Source: Clarkia xantiana subsp. parviflora (taxonomy: Eukaryota; Streptophyta; Magnoliopsida; Myrtales; Onagraceae). From it: a DNA stretch of 64,000 bases. Location of the stretch: contig JAPTYO010000018.1 of assembly GCA_036873135.1 (NCBI GenBank), forward strand, positions 3,162,001 to 3,226,000. Reading direction: 5' to 3'. Both the position numbers and the translations under genes were made by a program. How positions within the stretch are numbered: position 1 is the first letter of the stretch; the number at the start of each line of letters is the position of its first letter. Below are positions 1 to 9,042 of the stretch, piece after piece. The notes under the pieces are model-generated. The model was not told where the DNA came from. It worked only from the letters and a program-made list of their open reading frames with translations, and did not search any database.

Positions 1-552
1 GGGGAGATCGGGTGGACCAAACCGATCTCCCCTAGGAGGGGTTGGGTGACCTCACCCAACCCCTACCCTTGGGGGTCGGATTTCCCTCCCCCCCCAAGGG
101 CCCCGGCACCATTTTTGGATTCCCATACTCGGTTTATTTCCGCCAACCTTCTCCGTATCCTAAGGTCTTAATTATGTGTTTAAAGGTTAGTTAACTGTGT
201 TTAAAGGTTAACGATGTCATTAAGCCACCTTAATGACACCGTTGCCTATAAATACCACACCTCCACTATTCATTTGATCATCTTGGCAAGTTGGATAATT
301 TTGCTCTGACATCTCTCTAGCTTTATCTCTCTAAAACGTACTGACTTAGGCATCGGAGAGGGTTCATCAGGCACCACCCCCCCCCTCTGTGCCTGGTATT
401 GCCCCTTCTGCAGGGTGAAAGGAGAAGAGACGCTAAGGACAGAAGGACACGAGTTAGGACAGCGTAACCCGAGAGCACCGAATCCGCAATATCTCCAGTG
501 AGGGACGAGACTTGAGTCGACCGCCCGTTGACCCTAGACTCGGAACCTAACA
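1..552 (+). repeat. Gypsy LTR of element A0, truncated by window start
   Basis: This is the right part of a Ty3/gypsy LTR. Its plus strand matches the minus strand of the two D LTRs (52973-54003 and 61384-62451), including the palindromes at its left edge, a TATA box at 247-254, the GAGAGGG leader motif at 356-362 and the terminal CCTAACA ending at 552. The U3 start lies outside the window. No TGGCGCCGT primer site follows position 552, so the start of the internal region has been deleted. The purine/pyrimidine run at 378-388 varies in length among copies. It is a 5' LTR because gag-like sequence follows directly. Confidence 0.85.
356..414 (+). promoter_or_regulatory. Leader stem-loop motif of A0 LTR
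   Basis: About 100 bases after the TATA box, GAGAGGG (356-362) is followed by an inverted repeat, AGGCAC (369-374) with GTGCCT (389-394), and then by CCCCTTCTGCAGG (402-414). The same layout with different inner arms occurs in the LTRs of B, C, D and H. The position puts it in the transcribed leader. Its function is not known to me. Confidence 0.6.
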
Positions 553-765
553 AAATCCAAAAACCGAAATTAGATACCAACCACAAGGACTCCAACCTAC
601 TCCGGAACTGCTTTCGGACTTGGAAGAGCTATTGGATAAGAGGGAGAGAATAAAGGCCCAAATGGGACAAGGAGCGCCACTACACCAAACACCCCCACCT
701 CCTCCATAGTCGGTAGGGAGGGGGGGGGGGGGGGTCATAACCAAACCTATACAATTTCACACAAT
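553..765 (+). pseudogene. A0 gag N-terminal fragment
   Basis: An open frame runs from 554 to a stop at 707-709. It contains a helix-like stretch (LLSDLEELLDKRER) followed by a proline run. The same pattern, a TP..L..L.ELL..RE motif then a low-complexity tail, begins gag in element H (near 40590-40670) and in element D (near 60900). The gag body resumes at 3584 after element A. A G-run at 719-734 follows. The reading frame is not continuous with the distal gag, so this is a decayed copy. Confidence 0.6.
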
Positions 766-770
766 GGCCA

Positions 771-1596
771 TATTAGATGTATATATTGTATATACGTTGA
801 TAGGTACTCATACTTGTATAGATACATGGTACCTTATGTTGACTTGTATAGTTGACTAGTTAGTTAGGATTGATCTCCTATATATAGTAGCATCCTAACA
901 TGTAAATACTTGGTTGAATCATTTATATCAGGGTTAAAGGTACTTTTGATACCACATGTTTGACCGAAAGTGGCTTTTAGTACTGGATATTTAGTTTTGT
1001 ATACTTTTGGTACCAAACGTTTGAAAAAATGTGGCTTTTGGTACATCCGTTGGTTGGCCGTTAGATTTGGCCGTTAAATGACATGTACAAGTCACGTGAT
1101 CGACTCTAAACTTTTAATTTTGTTCAATTTAGTCCCTCAAATATATTCATAACTTTTATTTTGTTTAACTTAGTCATAACACTTCAAAATCAGACCCAAT
1201 TAAACCAATCGAATTCAATTGACATAGCCCCATTTGGGTCAAATTTACCCAATTGGAGATAGGTCCCAATTGGGTTCGATTTTGAAGATTTATAACTAAA
1301 TTAAACAAAATAAAAGTTATGAATATATTTGAGGGACTAAATTGAACAAAATTAAAAGTTTAGAGTCGATCACGTGACTTGCACATGTCATTTAACGGCC
1401 AAAACTAACGGCCAACCAACGGATGTACATTTTTTCAAACGTTTGGTACCAAAAGTATACAAAACTAAACATCCAGTACTAAAAGCCACATTCGGTCAAA
1501 CATGTGGTATGAAAAGTACATTTAACCCTTTATATCATTCATATTTTATATCTCCTTATTGGTTCAACCCTCCTCTCAACATTATAGAACTTAATA
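771..1596 (+). repeat. 5' LTR of element A (contains a MITE)
   Basis: This is homologous to the 193-bp 3' LTR at 3386-3578. It is longer because a 598-bp MITE plus its duplicated target sits at 922-1537, and about 26 bases near 890-920 are absent from the other LTR. The terminal GAACTTAATA is shared with the 3' LTR. Confidence 0.88.
931..1528. mobile_element. Long-TIR MITE, Mutator-like
   Basis: The element starts GGGTTAAA and ends TTTAACCC. Its two halves are near-perfect inverted repeats of about 280 bases each, so predicted peptides from the two ends mirror each other. It is flanked by a perfect nine-base duplication TTTATATCA (922-930 and 1529-1537), and the empty site is preserved in the 3' LTR of element A near 3510. 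A nine-base duplication with long terminal repeats fits Mutator-type transposition. No transposase is encoded. Confidence 0.87.
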
Positions 1597-1613
1597 TGGT
1601 ATTAGAGCTATGG
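1597..1613 (+). other. Primer binding site of element A (tRNA-iMet)
   Basis: TGGTATTAGAGCTATGG directly follows the 5' LTR. It matches the usual complement of the initiator tRNA-Met 3' end (TGGTATCAGAGC) with one change. Confidence 0.85.
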
Positions 1614-3385
1614 TATTTCCAGGTTCGATTCATGATTTTTCGAGAGGATTTTGCATCGATTTGAGCTTGGATCTTGAGGATTTCAAGCATCGATTATTTG
1701 GATTACTTGAAGATCATTCAGTTGATGATGTATTTCGTGGATTTTCTGAATGATTCTTCATGTTTTGATTGATTATTTCTGCGTTTGAAGCTGTTGCTGC
1801 TACTGTGTTTGCATATGCCAGCATGGTGTTTTCATACATGAGTTCTTGATGATGCTGTCATCTGCACTTTGTTGCTGTTATCTGCATCTTGATGCAGCAT
1901 TTGGCTTCGATCAGCTTCGATCCTGTAATGTGGATTCGTTTATGGTCTTCTAAGATCATCTTCACAGCTGGAATGGTTTGGATCTTCTTTTCACGGTTTG
2001 TTCTTGGACGTTGCTGCTGTTCTTGCTGCATTTTCCAATCTGTGAGGAGCTGTGATGAATAATTCGAAGGTTTGGCTTTGATTCTGCATTTCACATGCTT
2101 CCTGGACATCATTGCGTCACTTCTATAGCATTGATTCGATTAATCGAATCATTTGAAGGTAATTCTGATTCAAATTCAGATTTCGCGCCTATTTTACTGC
2201 TTGAAGTTCGATCTTCGAATTCGAGCTTATTTCTTAATCATTTGCTGCGATTTGGATTGCATTGGATTCACATTTGATATTGCGATTAATTCTAAGATGC
2301 AATTTGTGGATTTCTGCTGTGGATTTGCGCGATTTTGTGCGAATTTGGTTTGAAGTTGCTGTGTTCTTGATACTGCTGTTATGTTGCTGCAATTTCATCA
2401 AACTCGATTTGGATAATCGATTATTTGCTGAAATTTGGACTGGATTAGTTGCGCCTTTAGGTTGCTATTGGATTCCAGTTGGTTTGTTGTTCGATTTCGA
2501 CGATTTGGAGTTGAATCGAATTGGTTTTGTTGAAGAACACTTTGAAGATGTGAAGATCTTCATATTCTGCCCAGGTTTGAATAATCTGGAAATTGCCGTG
2601 CCTCGCTGGATTCGAACACACGACATGTTGCTTCTGTAATTCGTGGAAATTTTGCGTCTGTGTGGCTTCGAACTCGCGACCTCTGGGCTGTCTAGCGCCG
2701 TGCACCCTCCGTGCACCGGGATTTCAGCATGGTTTTATTTGGTCTCGTGCACCCCGATGCTCCTTCATGTGCTCTGCACGTGCCATGGGTGTTTTTGGCC
2801 GAATTTTGAGCCGAATTTGGGTGTTCTAGTCTATTTTGGCTGAATTTTTGGCCGAATTTGGGGCTATTTTGAAGATTTGTGAAGTTTGAGGCTGTTTTAG
2901 GTAGTTTTCAAATTTGGGATGCTCTTTTGAGAACTTTGGGGCTGTTTTGGAGCAGTTTCGGAGTTTGGGGCTTTTTTGAAAGTTTTTGCAAAGTTTGGGG
3001 CTATTTTGAGGATAGTTCTGAAATATTGGGGCTTCTTTGGAGCTTTTGAACACTTTGGGGCTGTTTTGAGGACAGTTCTCAAGTTTGGGGTCGTATCCCG
3101 AAAATTGGATTTTCGAGGGGCTGTTTTGTGAAGACCAGGTTATGTACCTTGGCATTTGTGAAGACTGGGTTTGTTGGACCTTGGCATTTTGGAGCGGGTT
3201 TTAAATTTCCCATGGATCATTTGAGCAGGTTTTGAAATTTCCTTGGCTCATTTTGAATGGGTTTACCCTTGGCTCTTTTTGACCGGGTTTTGATTGGACC
3301 TTGACATTTCATTCATCATCGACCTTTTCTCTCAAAATTTCCTTTTAATTCTTTAGAAAGGAAGAAGAAGGAAAAGATGGGGGAA
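1614..3385 (+). other. Non-coding internal region and polypurine tract of element A
   Basis: No gag, protease, RT or integrase motif is visible in any frame. Bases 1680-2560 are T-rich with many CTGCTG-like stretches. Bases 2830-3120 are a degenerate repeat of a GGGGCT-GTTTTGA-like unit about 60 bases long. Bases 3160-3310 repeat a CCTTGGCATTT/GGGTTT unit. The stretch before the 3' LTR (3357-3385) is purine-rich and serves as the polypurine tract. Open frames of 60-125 codons here look like chance. Confidence 0.75.
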
Positions 3386-3578
3386 TATTAGATGTACATA
3401 TTGTATATACATTGATATGTACTCATACTTGTATAGATACATGGTACCTTAGGTTGACTTGTATAGTTGACTAGTTAGTTAGGATTGATCTCCAATATAT
3501 AGTAGCATCATTTATATCATTCATATTTTATATCTCCTTATTGATTCAACCCTCCTCTCAACATTATAGAACTTAATA
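3386..3578 (+). repeat. 3' LTR of element A
   Basis: A 193-bp LTR begins TATTAGATGTA and ends GAACTTAATA. It is followed by target copy GGCCA, after which the A0 gag frame resumes. It lacks the MITE and so records the pre-insertion sequence. Confidence 0.88.
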
Positions 3579-3583
3579 GGCCA

Positions 3584-4424
3584 AGAAATATGGACCCCCA
3601 AGAAATGCAAGCTACCAGTACCACTACCAAGCCAACCCCAACCAGAAGTATGCAACATGACAGCGACAGGAAGTACCAAACACAACTACAGTTGTTTGAC
3701 AGTTGAGCAGGTACATGAAATCATGGCAAGGAAACTCAAAGAGTCGAAGGGAAGAGCGATGCACAAGTTGCGAGATCGTGTATCTCATCATTTCACTCCA
3801 AGGCTGCTAAACACAATACTCCCAAGGGAAGTTATACCACGACCCATACTCAACTATGAAGGAAAGGGAGACCTGATCCAGCATATCCAGAAGCATGAGC
3901 CATCCCTCTTAGGAAGACAACTGAGGATAATCACTTTACACTGCTTTTACCAACTACCCTCACGGGGTAATGCATCCTACTGGTTCTTCGGCCTTTCACA
4001 AGAATCCATCGCATCCTGGATGGATTTGAAGGACAAGTTCATACAACACTACTCAGGGGAAAGACAGCTGCTCAAGGTAGACTCAGCTTTGGATGATGTG
4101 AAGCAAGGGTATGATGAAAGCTTGGCAAGCTATTATTACACGAGATTCAATCAAAACATAACCGACATAGCCACAGAGTTGTCGGAAGGGGAGGTTATAA
4201 GATTCATCATCAGGAATCTTGGGTGCATGTGCGCATCCCTCTCTAAAAACGTCGAAGTATCCCCCGTGCCAACAATGGAGGAACTAGCGAAGCGAGTAGC
4301 TTACATCGATCTTGAAAGGTCAATGGCGAATCAGCTAGTAAAGAGGAATGCCGCAGTGCACATAAGAAAGAAAGGCAGGAAAAAACAAACCAACCGAGGG
4401 CCCCCTAGCCCAAGAACACAATAA
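3584..4424 (+). pseudogene. A0 gag (capsid region)
   Basis: This is the main gag body of the interrupted gypsy element. The first part (3584-3656) is in another frame. A 255-residue open frame then runs 3657-4424. It contains the retrotransposon-gag core, with a W-F..L....I.SW..L...F...Y pattern around residues 115-140 and a DESL..YY.RFNQN motif near residue 160. Close homologues here are the gag of H (40809-42000) and, more distantly, of B and C. The frame ends before the zinc knuckle, so the protein is broken. The product would have formed virus-like particles. Confidence 0.82.
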
Positions 4425-5320
4425 TGACATCCACAATGGGGAATACGAATCAACGAGCCACAGAGGCCGAGGAATTTACATAGCATTACATTCACCCCCT
4501 AACTCGTGATCCATCAGAGATTCTCCGCGAGATAAGAAAGCTCATATTATGGGTTCCCCCAACAAAGACACATGATGGTCAGATGAAACATTATCTGGAT
4601 AACTGATGCGAGCACCGTGGGGTTTGGGGCACCACACAGACAGCTGCATTGACCTGAAGAAGGACATAGAAAGAAACTTGCAACAAGGAAATCTGAAGAA
4701 CTTCGTGAATGATGAAAGAAAAATATCAATGAGTCCACCACCAAGGCCCCTTCTAAAGGGTAAGGGGAAATAAATCTTTTTGAAGACAAACATCCTCCTC
4801 CTCCTCCTAAAAGAGGAACCATAAATGTGATACACGGAGGGCCAACAGCAGGGGGTGAGTCTTCTAATGCGAGAGAAGTATATGCCGCCCAAGTGGAAGA
4901 AACAACCACATGGGGAAAAAGGCCAAGGCCAAATGAAAAAACAATAATCCAGTTCTCCGACAAGGATATGGAACACGTGGTGTTCCCACATGATGTCTTG
5001 GTAATAACAACGAAAATAGGCAACTTCTATGTGATGAGAATCTTGGTGGATGGTGAAGTTCCACATACATATTGCATGTCCAGGAACTAAAGGAGCTAGG
5101 GAAAACTAAAAAGGATCTGTAACCAGTGGATTTCCCACTGGTAGGCTTCGCAGGAGTAACAACCTACCCTTTGGGAACAATCACCTTACCTGTAACGCTA
5201 GGAAGTGGTTGGGAACAACTTCACCTGAACGTGAATTTGTAGTAGTGGAAGATCTAGGAGCTTACAACAAGATACTGGGTAGAACAACAATCAGCCTGAA
5301 CGACATCGTCCCCTCCACAG
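4425..5320 (+). pseudogene. A0 gag zinc knuckle and protease remnant
   Basis: A frameshifted CX2HX4HX4C zinc knuckle lies near 4608-4650, followed by a basic linker. The protease region (about 4818-5320) has the INVIHGG motif that precedes protease in B, C and H. It also has the active-site region ILVDG, followed by an E where the usual sequence is ILVDGGS, and a GRTTI motif at 5278. Stops and frame changes interrupt it. The reading frame ends at the TG of the E1 LTR. The rest of A0 pol is not found in the window. Confidence 0.78.
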
Positions 5321-5752
5321 TGTTAGCATTTGGACAATGGGCCGCTGTAATTGGGAGCCCACTAAATAAGGTCATGTACCTAAGAAATAAGGTAATGTCA
5401 CATTAGGGATTTTGGGCTAGGCCTAAAATCCCAATTGACATTGGAGGCTCAAAATTGGCCTCCCTAATACACATGGCCGGCAGAAACTTATAGTAGGGGT
5501 AAAGTGGACTTTTGTCCACTTTACTCCTCTTATAAATAGGGAGTCCTAGGAGGTTTTAAGAAGGCTAATTCTATTTTCCTAATTGGTGAGATTAAAAGAA
5601 AACCATCCTCCCTAAATACCCAAGTTTCGGCCGAACCACACAGGAGCAAGGAGGTGCCAAATTATGTCAAGCAATTAACTCCAGAAAATCCATCTCGCAA
5701 AGAATCGACTGGGGCTTTGCTGTGAGGCATAATCTGTGTAGGGCTTGTCTAA
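5321..5752 (+). repeat. 5' LTR of E1, 3' end deleted
   Basis: It starts TGTTAGCATTTGG and matches the LTR at 12148 up to the CTAACA near 5752. It then jumps into leader sequence that lies several hundred bases further on in other copies. The last part of the LTR and the primer site are therefore missing. A hairpin (5499-5524) and TATAAATA (5531-5538) are present. Confidence 0.8.
5499..5538 (+). promoter_or_regulatory. U3 hairpin and TATA box, E1 5' LTR
   Basis: Two perfect 11-base arms (GTAAAGTGGAC 5499-5509 and GTCCACTTTAC 5514-5524) enclose a TTTT loop, six bases before TATAAATA (5531-5538). The same arrangement recurs in six other copies of this LTR family, some with different arm sequences. 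Confidence 0.7.
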
Positions 5753-7170
5753 CACTATATATATATATATTGTTGATTGATTATATATCTCTAAATATAG
5801 AATCTCGAGAATAAATATACTTGGCCCACAAGTATAGAATCTCTAAGTATACACTACTTGGCCCACAAGTATCAATCTCGGCCGAACCTATTGGGTAACA
5901 GGCCGGTCTAATATCTCAAAATCAGGTCGGGTCAACCGACCCAGGACGCCAAGGGAACCCGAACCAGACAGAACCGGGTCAACCGAACCGGGTCGGGTTC
6001 CACGGGTCCAAACTGGAACGGGTCAAAAGCCGTATTTTCTCAATTGGTCCGACCCATCCAGGTCGGGTCGGACCGGGGCAACTACTATGGGTCGAACCGA
6101 ATCAAATTCCTATTTTAAACCGAACTAGTCCGGCCGAACCATTTTTCAAACCGAACCGGACAGATTCAAACCGGTCTGACCGAACCGGATTAATTAAACC
6201 GGACCGAACGAACCGAATTAATTAAATAAAATAGGATGGTCAAATTTTTAAATCCAAATGTTTTCGAACTTTAAATAACCTACAAAGTGCTTAAAGATTT
6301 ATATTTCATCATTTTAATTAAACCTGATGCCTAGTTTCGATTATGGGGATAGATCTCAGAAATGCATGATTTTGGGACTGAGTCATTTAGTGGGCTCAAT
6401 TGCAATTGCTATTTAATTGATATTATTGCATGATTAGAACTATCGTCTTGACTATGTCAAGTTAGTTGGATTATGCATGTTGTGGGCGGAGCCCAGGTTA
6501 TCAATTAATGAGTTGCGCACTAGGATAGACATGCTGTGATGGTTGCAATTGCCTAGTATTCATGTCTAGAGGTACGCATGTTTGGTATATAGCATGAATT
6601 GCAAGTCAGCCCCAAATGTTTTAAAAGTGGAAATCAGTCGCCAAATATGCATGTTTGAATGTTGTGATCACGCATGATGCGTATGCATGAATGTTGAGGA
6701 TGAATTGGCATGTGATAATTTACTTAAGCAGTAGAATTATATAAGATAAGCATGAGTTCCTCGGAACATTAGACACATGATGCGTATGCATAAGGTATGG
6801 TTTGTTTCTTGGATGTGATCTGCGCACGATGATTTACTTGTGTAGTAGAATTCTGTGTGCAAACTTGAAATCCTAGAAAATGTTTTAAAAAGGGCCTTGG
6901 GAAAGCCAAGAACGGATGTTTTAAAATCTCCCGTTCCGGTGATTGCGATTAACCCGTTTTAAAAGTCGGATCTATTAGAAAGAAGACGATGGTAATGTGA
7001 ACTCTTTCACGACCCCGTTCCCTCGGTTTACTGTCGGTCGGTTAGCTTAGATGTATGAAGAATCATTATTAGTCATCCTCTATCTCATAGATATCAGATG
7101 AACGCAATTCTTTTTCAAAATGTCATTGTCTTCCTGCATATGCATAATTGTCAATGTCTTTATAGTATAG
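5753..7170 (+). other. E1 untranslated leader
   Basis: No coding signal. Contents in order: an AT-rich stretch with a short AT microsatellite (5755-5771); a 300-base low-complexity block (5900-6220) built from CCGAACCGG- and GGGTCGG-like words; then unique sequence with GCATGA-rich stretches. The low-complexity block and the following 250 bases reappear inverted at 31520-32060, and parts of the later leader reappear in F near 34430-34860. Confidence 0.65.
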
Positions 7171-7812
7171 ATGGCAGTTCGAAAGCGTTTCTTCACTAAA
7201 CTTGATGGTAGCAATTATGATGAATGAGAGAAATATGTTACGAACATTCTCCTTGTTGCAAACGTTGAGGAACGGATAGACTCAACTGCGGGGAGGGTAA
7301 ACACGGACGAATCCGGTAGTCCAAGATACAACTACGGTCAATTGTCGCAGAAAGATCAGATGGCAAGCGATTTAATCCGTGCAACCCTGACAGAAGAAGT
7401 TGAAGAAAGCGACGTGAACGTTAGTGCGCTACACCTCTGGTGCACCATACGCCATCACTACGGCGGAGGAATGGCCACACATGCAAGATACCTAATGCTT
7501 AGGTATTATGGTATTCTTTGCATGGATGGAGGTGTACTCACAACTGGCGATCCCGAAGATGAAATAGACATACGGAAAAGGATTAAAAATGTGATGAGGA
7601 TGTTTCCCCTTTCGTGGTTTGCAAATAATGATGGTCTCTCTTGTTTGATTAGTACAATTCAGACTGCGACTGAGCTATTCTAAAAGAACACTAAGGATGA
7701 ATGTTCCTCCAACGAATCCCAATCGAAAGATCTCTATGATCATATCCGTAAGTTCATGGGTAAAACCAGCAACAAAAGGTCTAAACGAAATCCGGTGGGA
7801 CAAACACCGTAA
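7171..7812 (+). pseudogene. E1 gag-like remnant
   Basis: It starts at ATG 7171 with a KLDGSNYDE-like segment, the typical beginning of copia gag (F-LDGSNY..W). A stop occurs after about 17 codons. A 113-codon frame (7342-7683) and a further short stretch to 7812 follow. No zinc knuckle is visible. The product would be the capsid precursor. It is broken by at least two stops. Confidence 0.6.
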
Positions 7813-9042
7813 AGCGCGTCTCACGTACGCCTCGTTTTCCATATAAAGTCGTAAAATAATTTATTTGAAATAAAATGTCTGAAAAAATTCACATGTGAAT
7901 TCTTCTCAGGTGTCGTGCTCGATATGGCAAGGACTTAGTGTCTCTTTTATTGCTTTTTGCTTCTTTAATTTCTACGACTTTACTGTTTTAGTTGTAATGT
8001 GTTTACTTGTTCGAATAAGTTGTTGAATTATTGGTTAATATATGATTCAGAGTTATTGAATAAAAGTAATTTCTATTCGATTCGAAATACAATTTACTTA
8101 TCAATTATCGTCCCGGGCAAAGGGAACGATCCAAAACGAAAATCTAAAGCCTCCGGCTTAGAACCAAGACCTTCCGATCAGGAAGACTGTTCGAATTAAA
8201 CAAAAAAATTAACATACTCCATTCAAATTGCTATAAGTTAGTGAGAACACGAATAGATAATCCTTATTTGTTAGTACTCCAATATAAAATTGAAATCGAA
8301 ATGATGAACATGTAATAAACCGATTAAACTGAATTTTTAAAACGAAACATTTCACCACGGGTGAAACCTGGTGATGCGCGCACAATGCATGCGTGTTCCT
8401 CGAGAGATGGAACACATCGATTCAAAGTACAAAATTCAATATAAAGTGTGTTCTTAATTTAATGCTTGAAGTAAATTTTTTCATTTGCACGAACAACCAT
8501 TCAAGGGTTTTACTCATACAAAATTCTCGTAGAGAATTTCAACGAGCATAAGGTGAAAACCTAATGCACGATCCATGGTGGATAAAACCTTGGGGTATGA
8601 ATAAGTAATGAAAATGAGCATCTGTTAAACGACGTCTCCCATTATACGCCTTTAAAAGATTGGTGAAGCATTTAAACGACACACACTTCATAATAAAGTA
8701 ATGGTTAACTGCAAATCATGTGGTGAATCTAGTTAATGTATAATTGGTTACACGACACCATGTGAGCTATTGGTAATGATAGGGATCTTACCAGAATTGC
8801 GACATTCATGTTGCAAACAAAACACACATAGTACCAAATGGAATGCTGAAAAGTATCTCTTAGCATACATGTGTGTAATAGCTTGGGAGCTTGGTGACGT
8901 GGTCGAACATGAGACGTTACACTACTTGAGGCTGAATTTCCATAGCTATATAAACATCAACGAATGAAGTCTTGATTGAAATAGAGAATGATGATGATCA
9001 GGTCCCACTGCTTCGAGTGGGAGATTTGAGGCAGCAACGCAA
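7813..9042 (+). other. Non-coding block replacing protease and integrase, E1
   Basis: About 1.2 kb with no protease (D-S/T-G), HHCC or DD35E motifs. Homologous blocks lie at the same place in E3 (26629-27840) and F (about 35700-36860), so this is a family trait and not a private deletion. It ends with a hairpin (TCCCACT 9003-9009, AGTGGGA 9016-9022) that resembles the polypurine-tract hairpin at the 3' end of the element. Confidence 0.65.

Larger units (their letters stand above)
771..3578 (+). mobile_element. Element A: small non-autonomous copia-type retrotransposon
   Basis: It has direct LTRs (771-1596 and 3386-3578), a Met-tRNA primer site at 1597, a purine tract before the 3' LTR and a perfect five-base target duplication GGCCA (766-770 and 3579-3583). 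The LTR termini are TATTA...TAATA rather than TG...CA. The internal region of about 1.8 kb encodes no recognisable gag or pol, so it must have moved with proteins supplied in trans, like TRIM-type elements. It is inserted in the gag of A0. Outside the MITE, I count about six differences between the 193-base 3' LTR and the 5' LTR. Confidence 0.88.

Noticed and set aside
864..1046. Small proteins predicted at both ends of the MITE (also 1374-1664)
   Set aside because: They are mirror translations of the inverted repeats and do not encode a transposase.
2595..2700. tRNA-like pieces with TTCGAA B-box-like words on the minus strand
   Set aside because: Two GTTCGAATCC/GAGTTCGAAGCC words occur about 80 bases apart, but I could not form acceptor, D or anticodon stems. 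They may be SINE or tRNA debris at most.
5900..6220. CCGAACCGG-rich block as a CpG-island promoter
   Set aside because: It is a low-complexity part of the copia leader, and an inverted copy lies at 31760-32060. No TATA box or start is associated.
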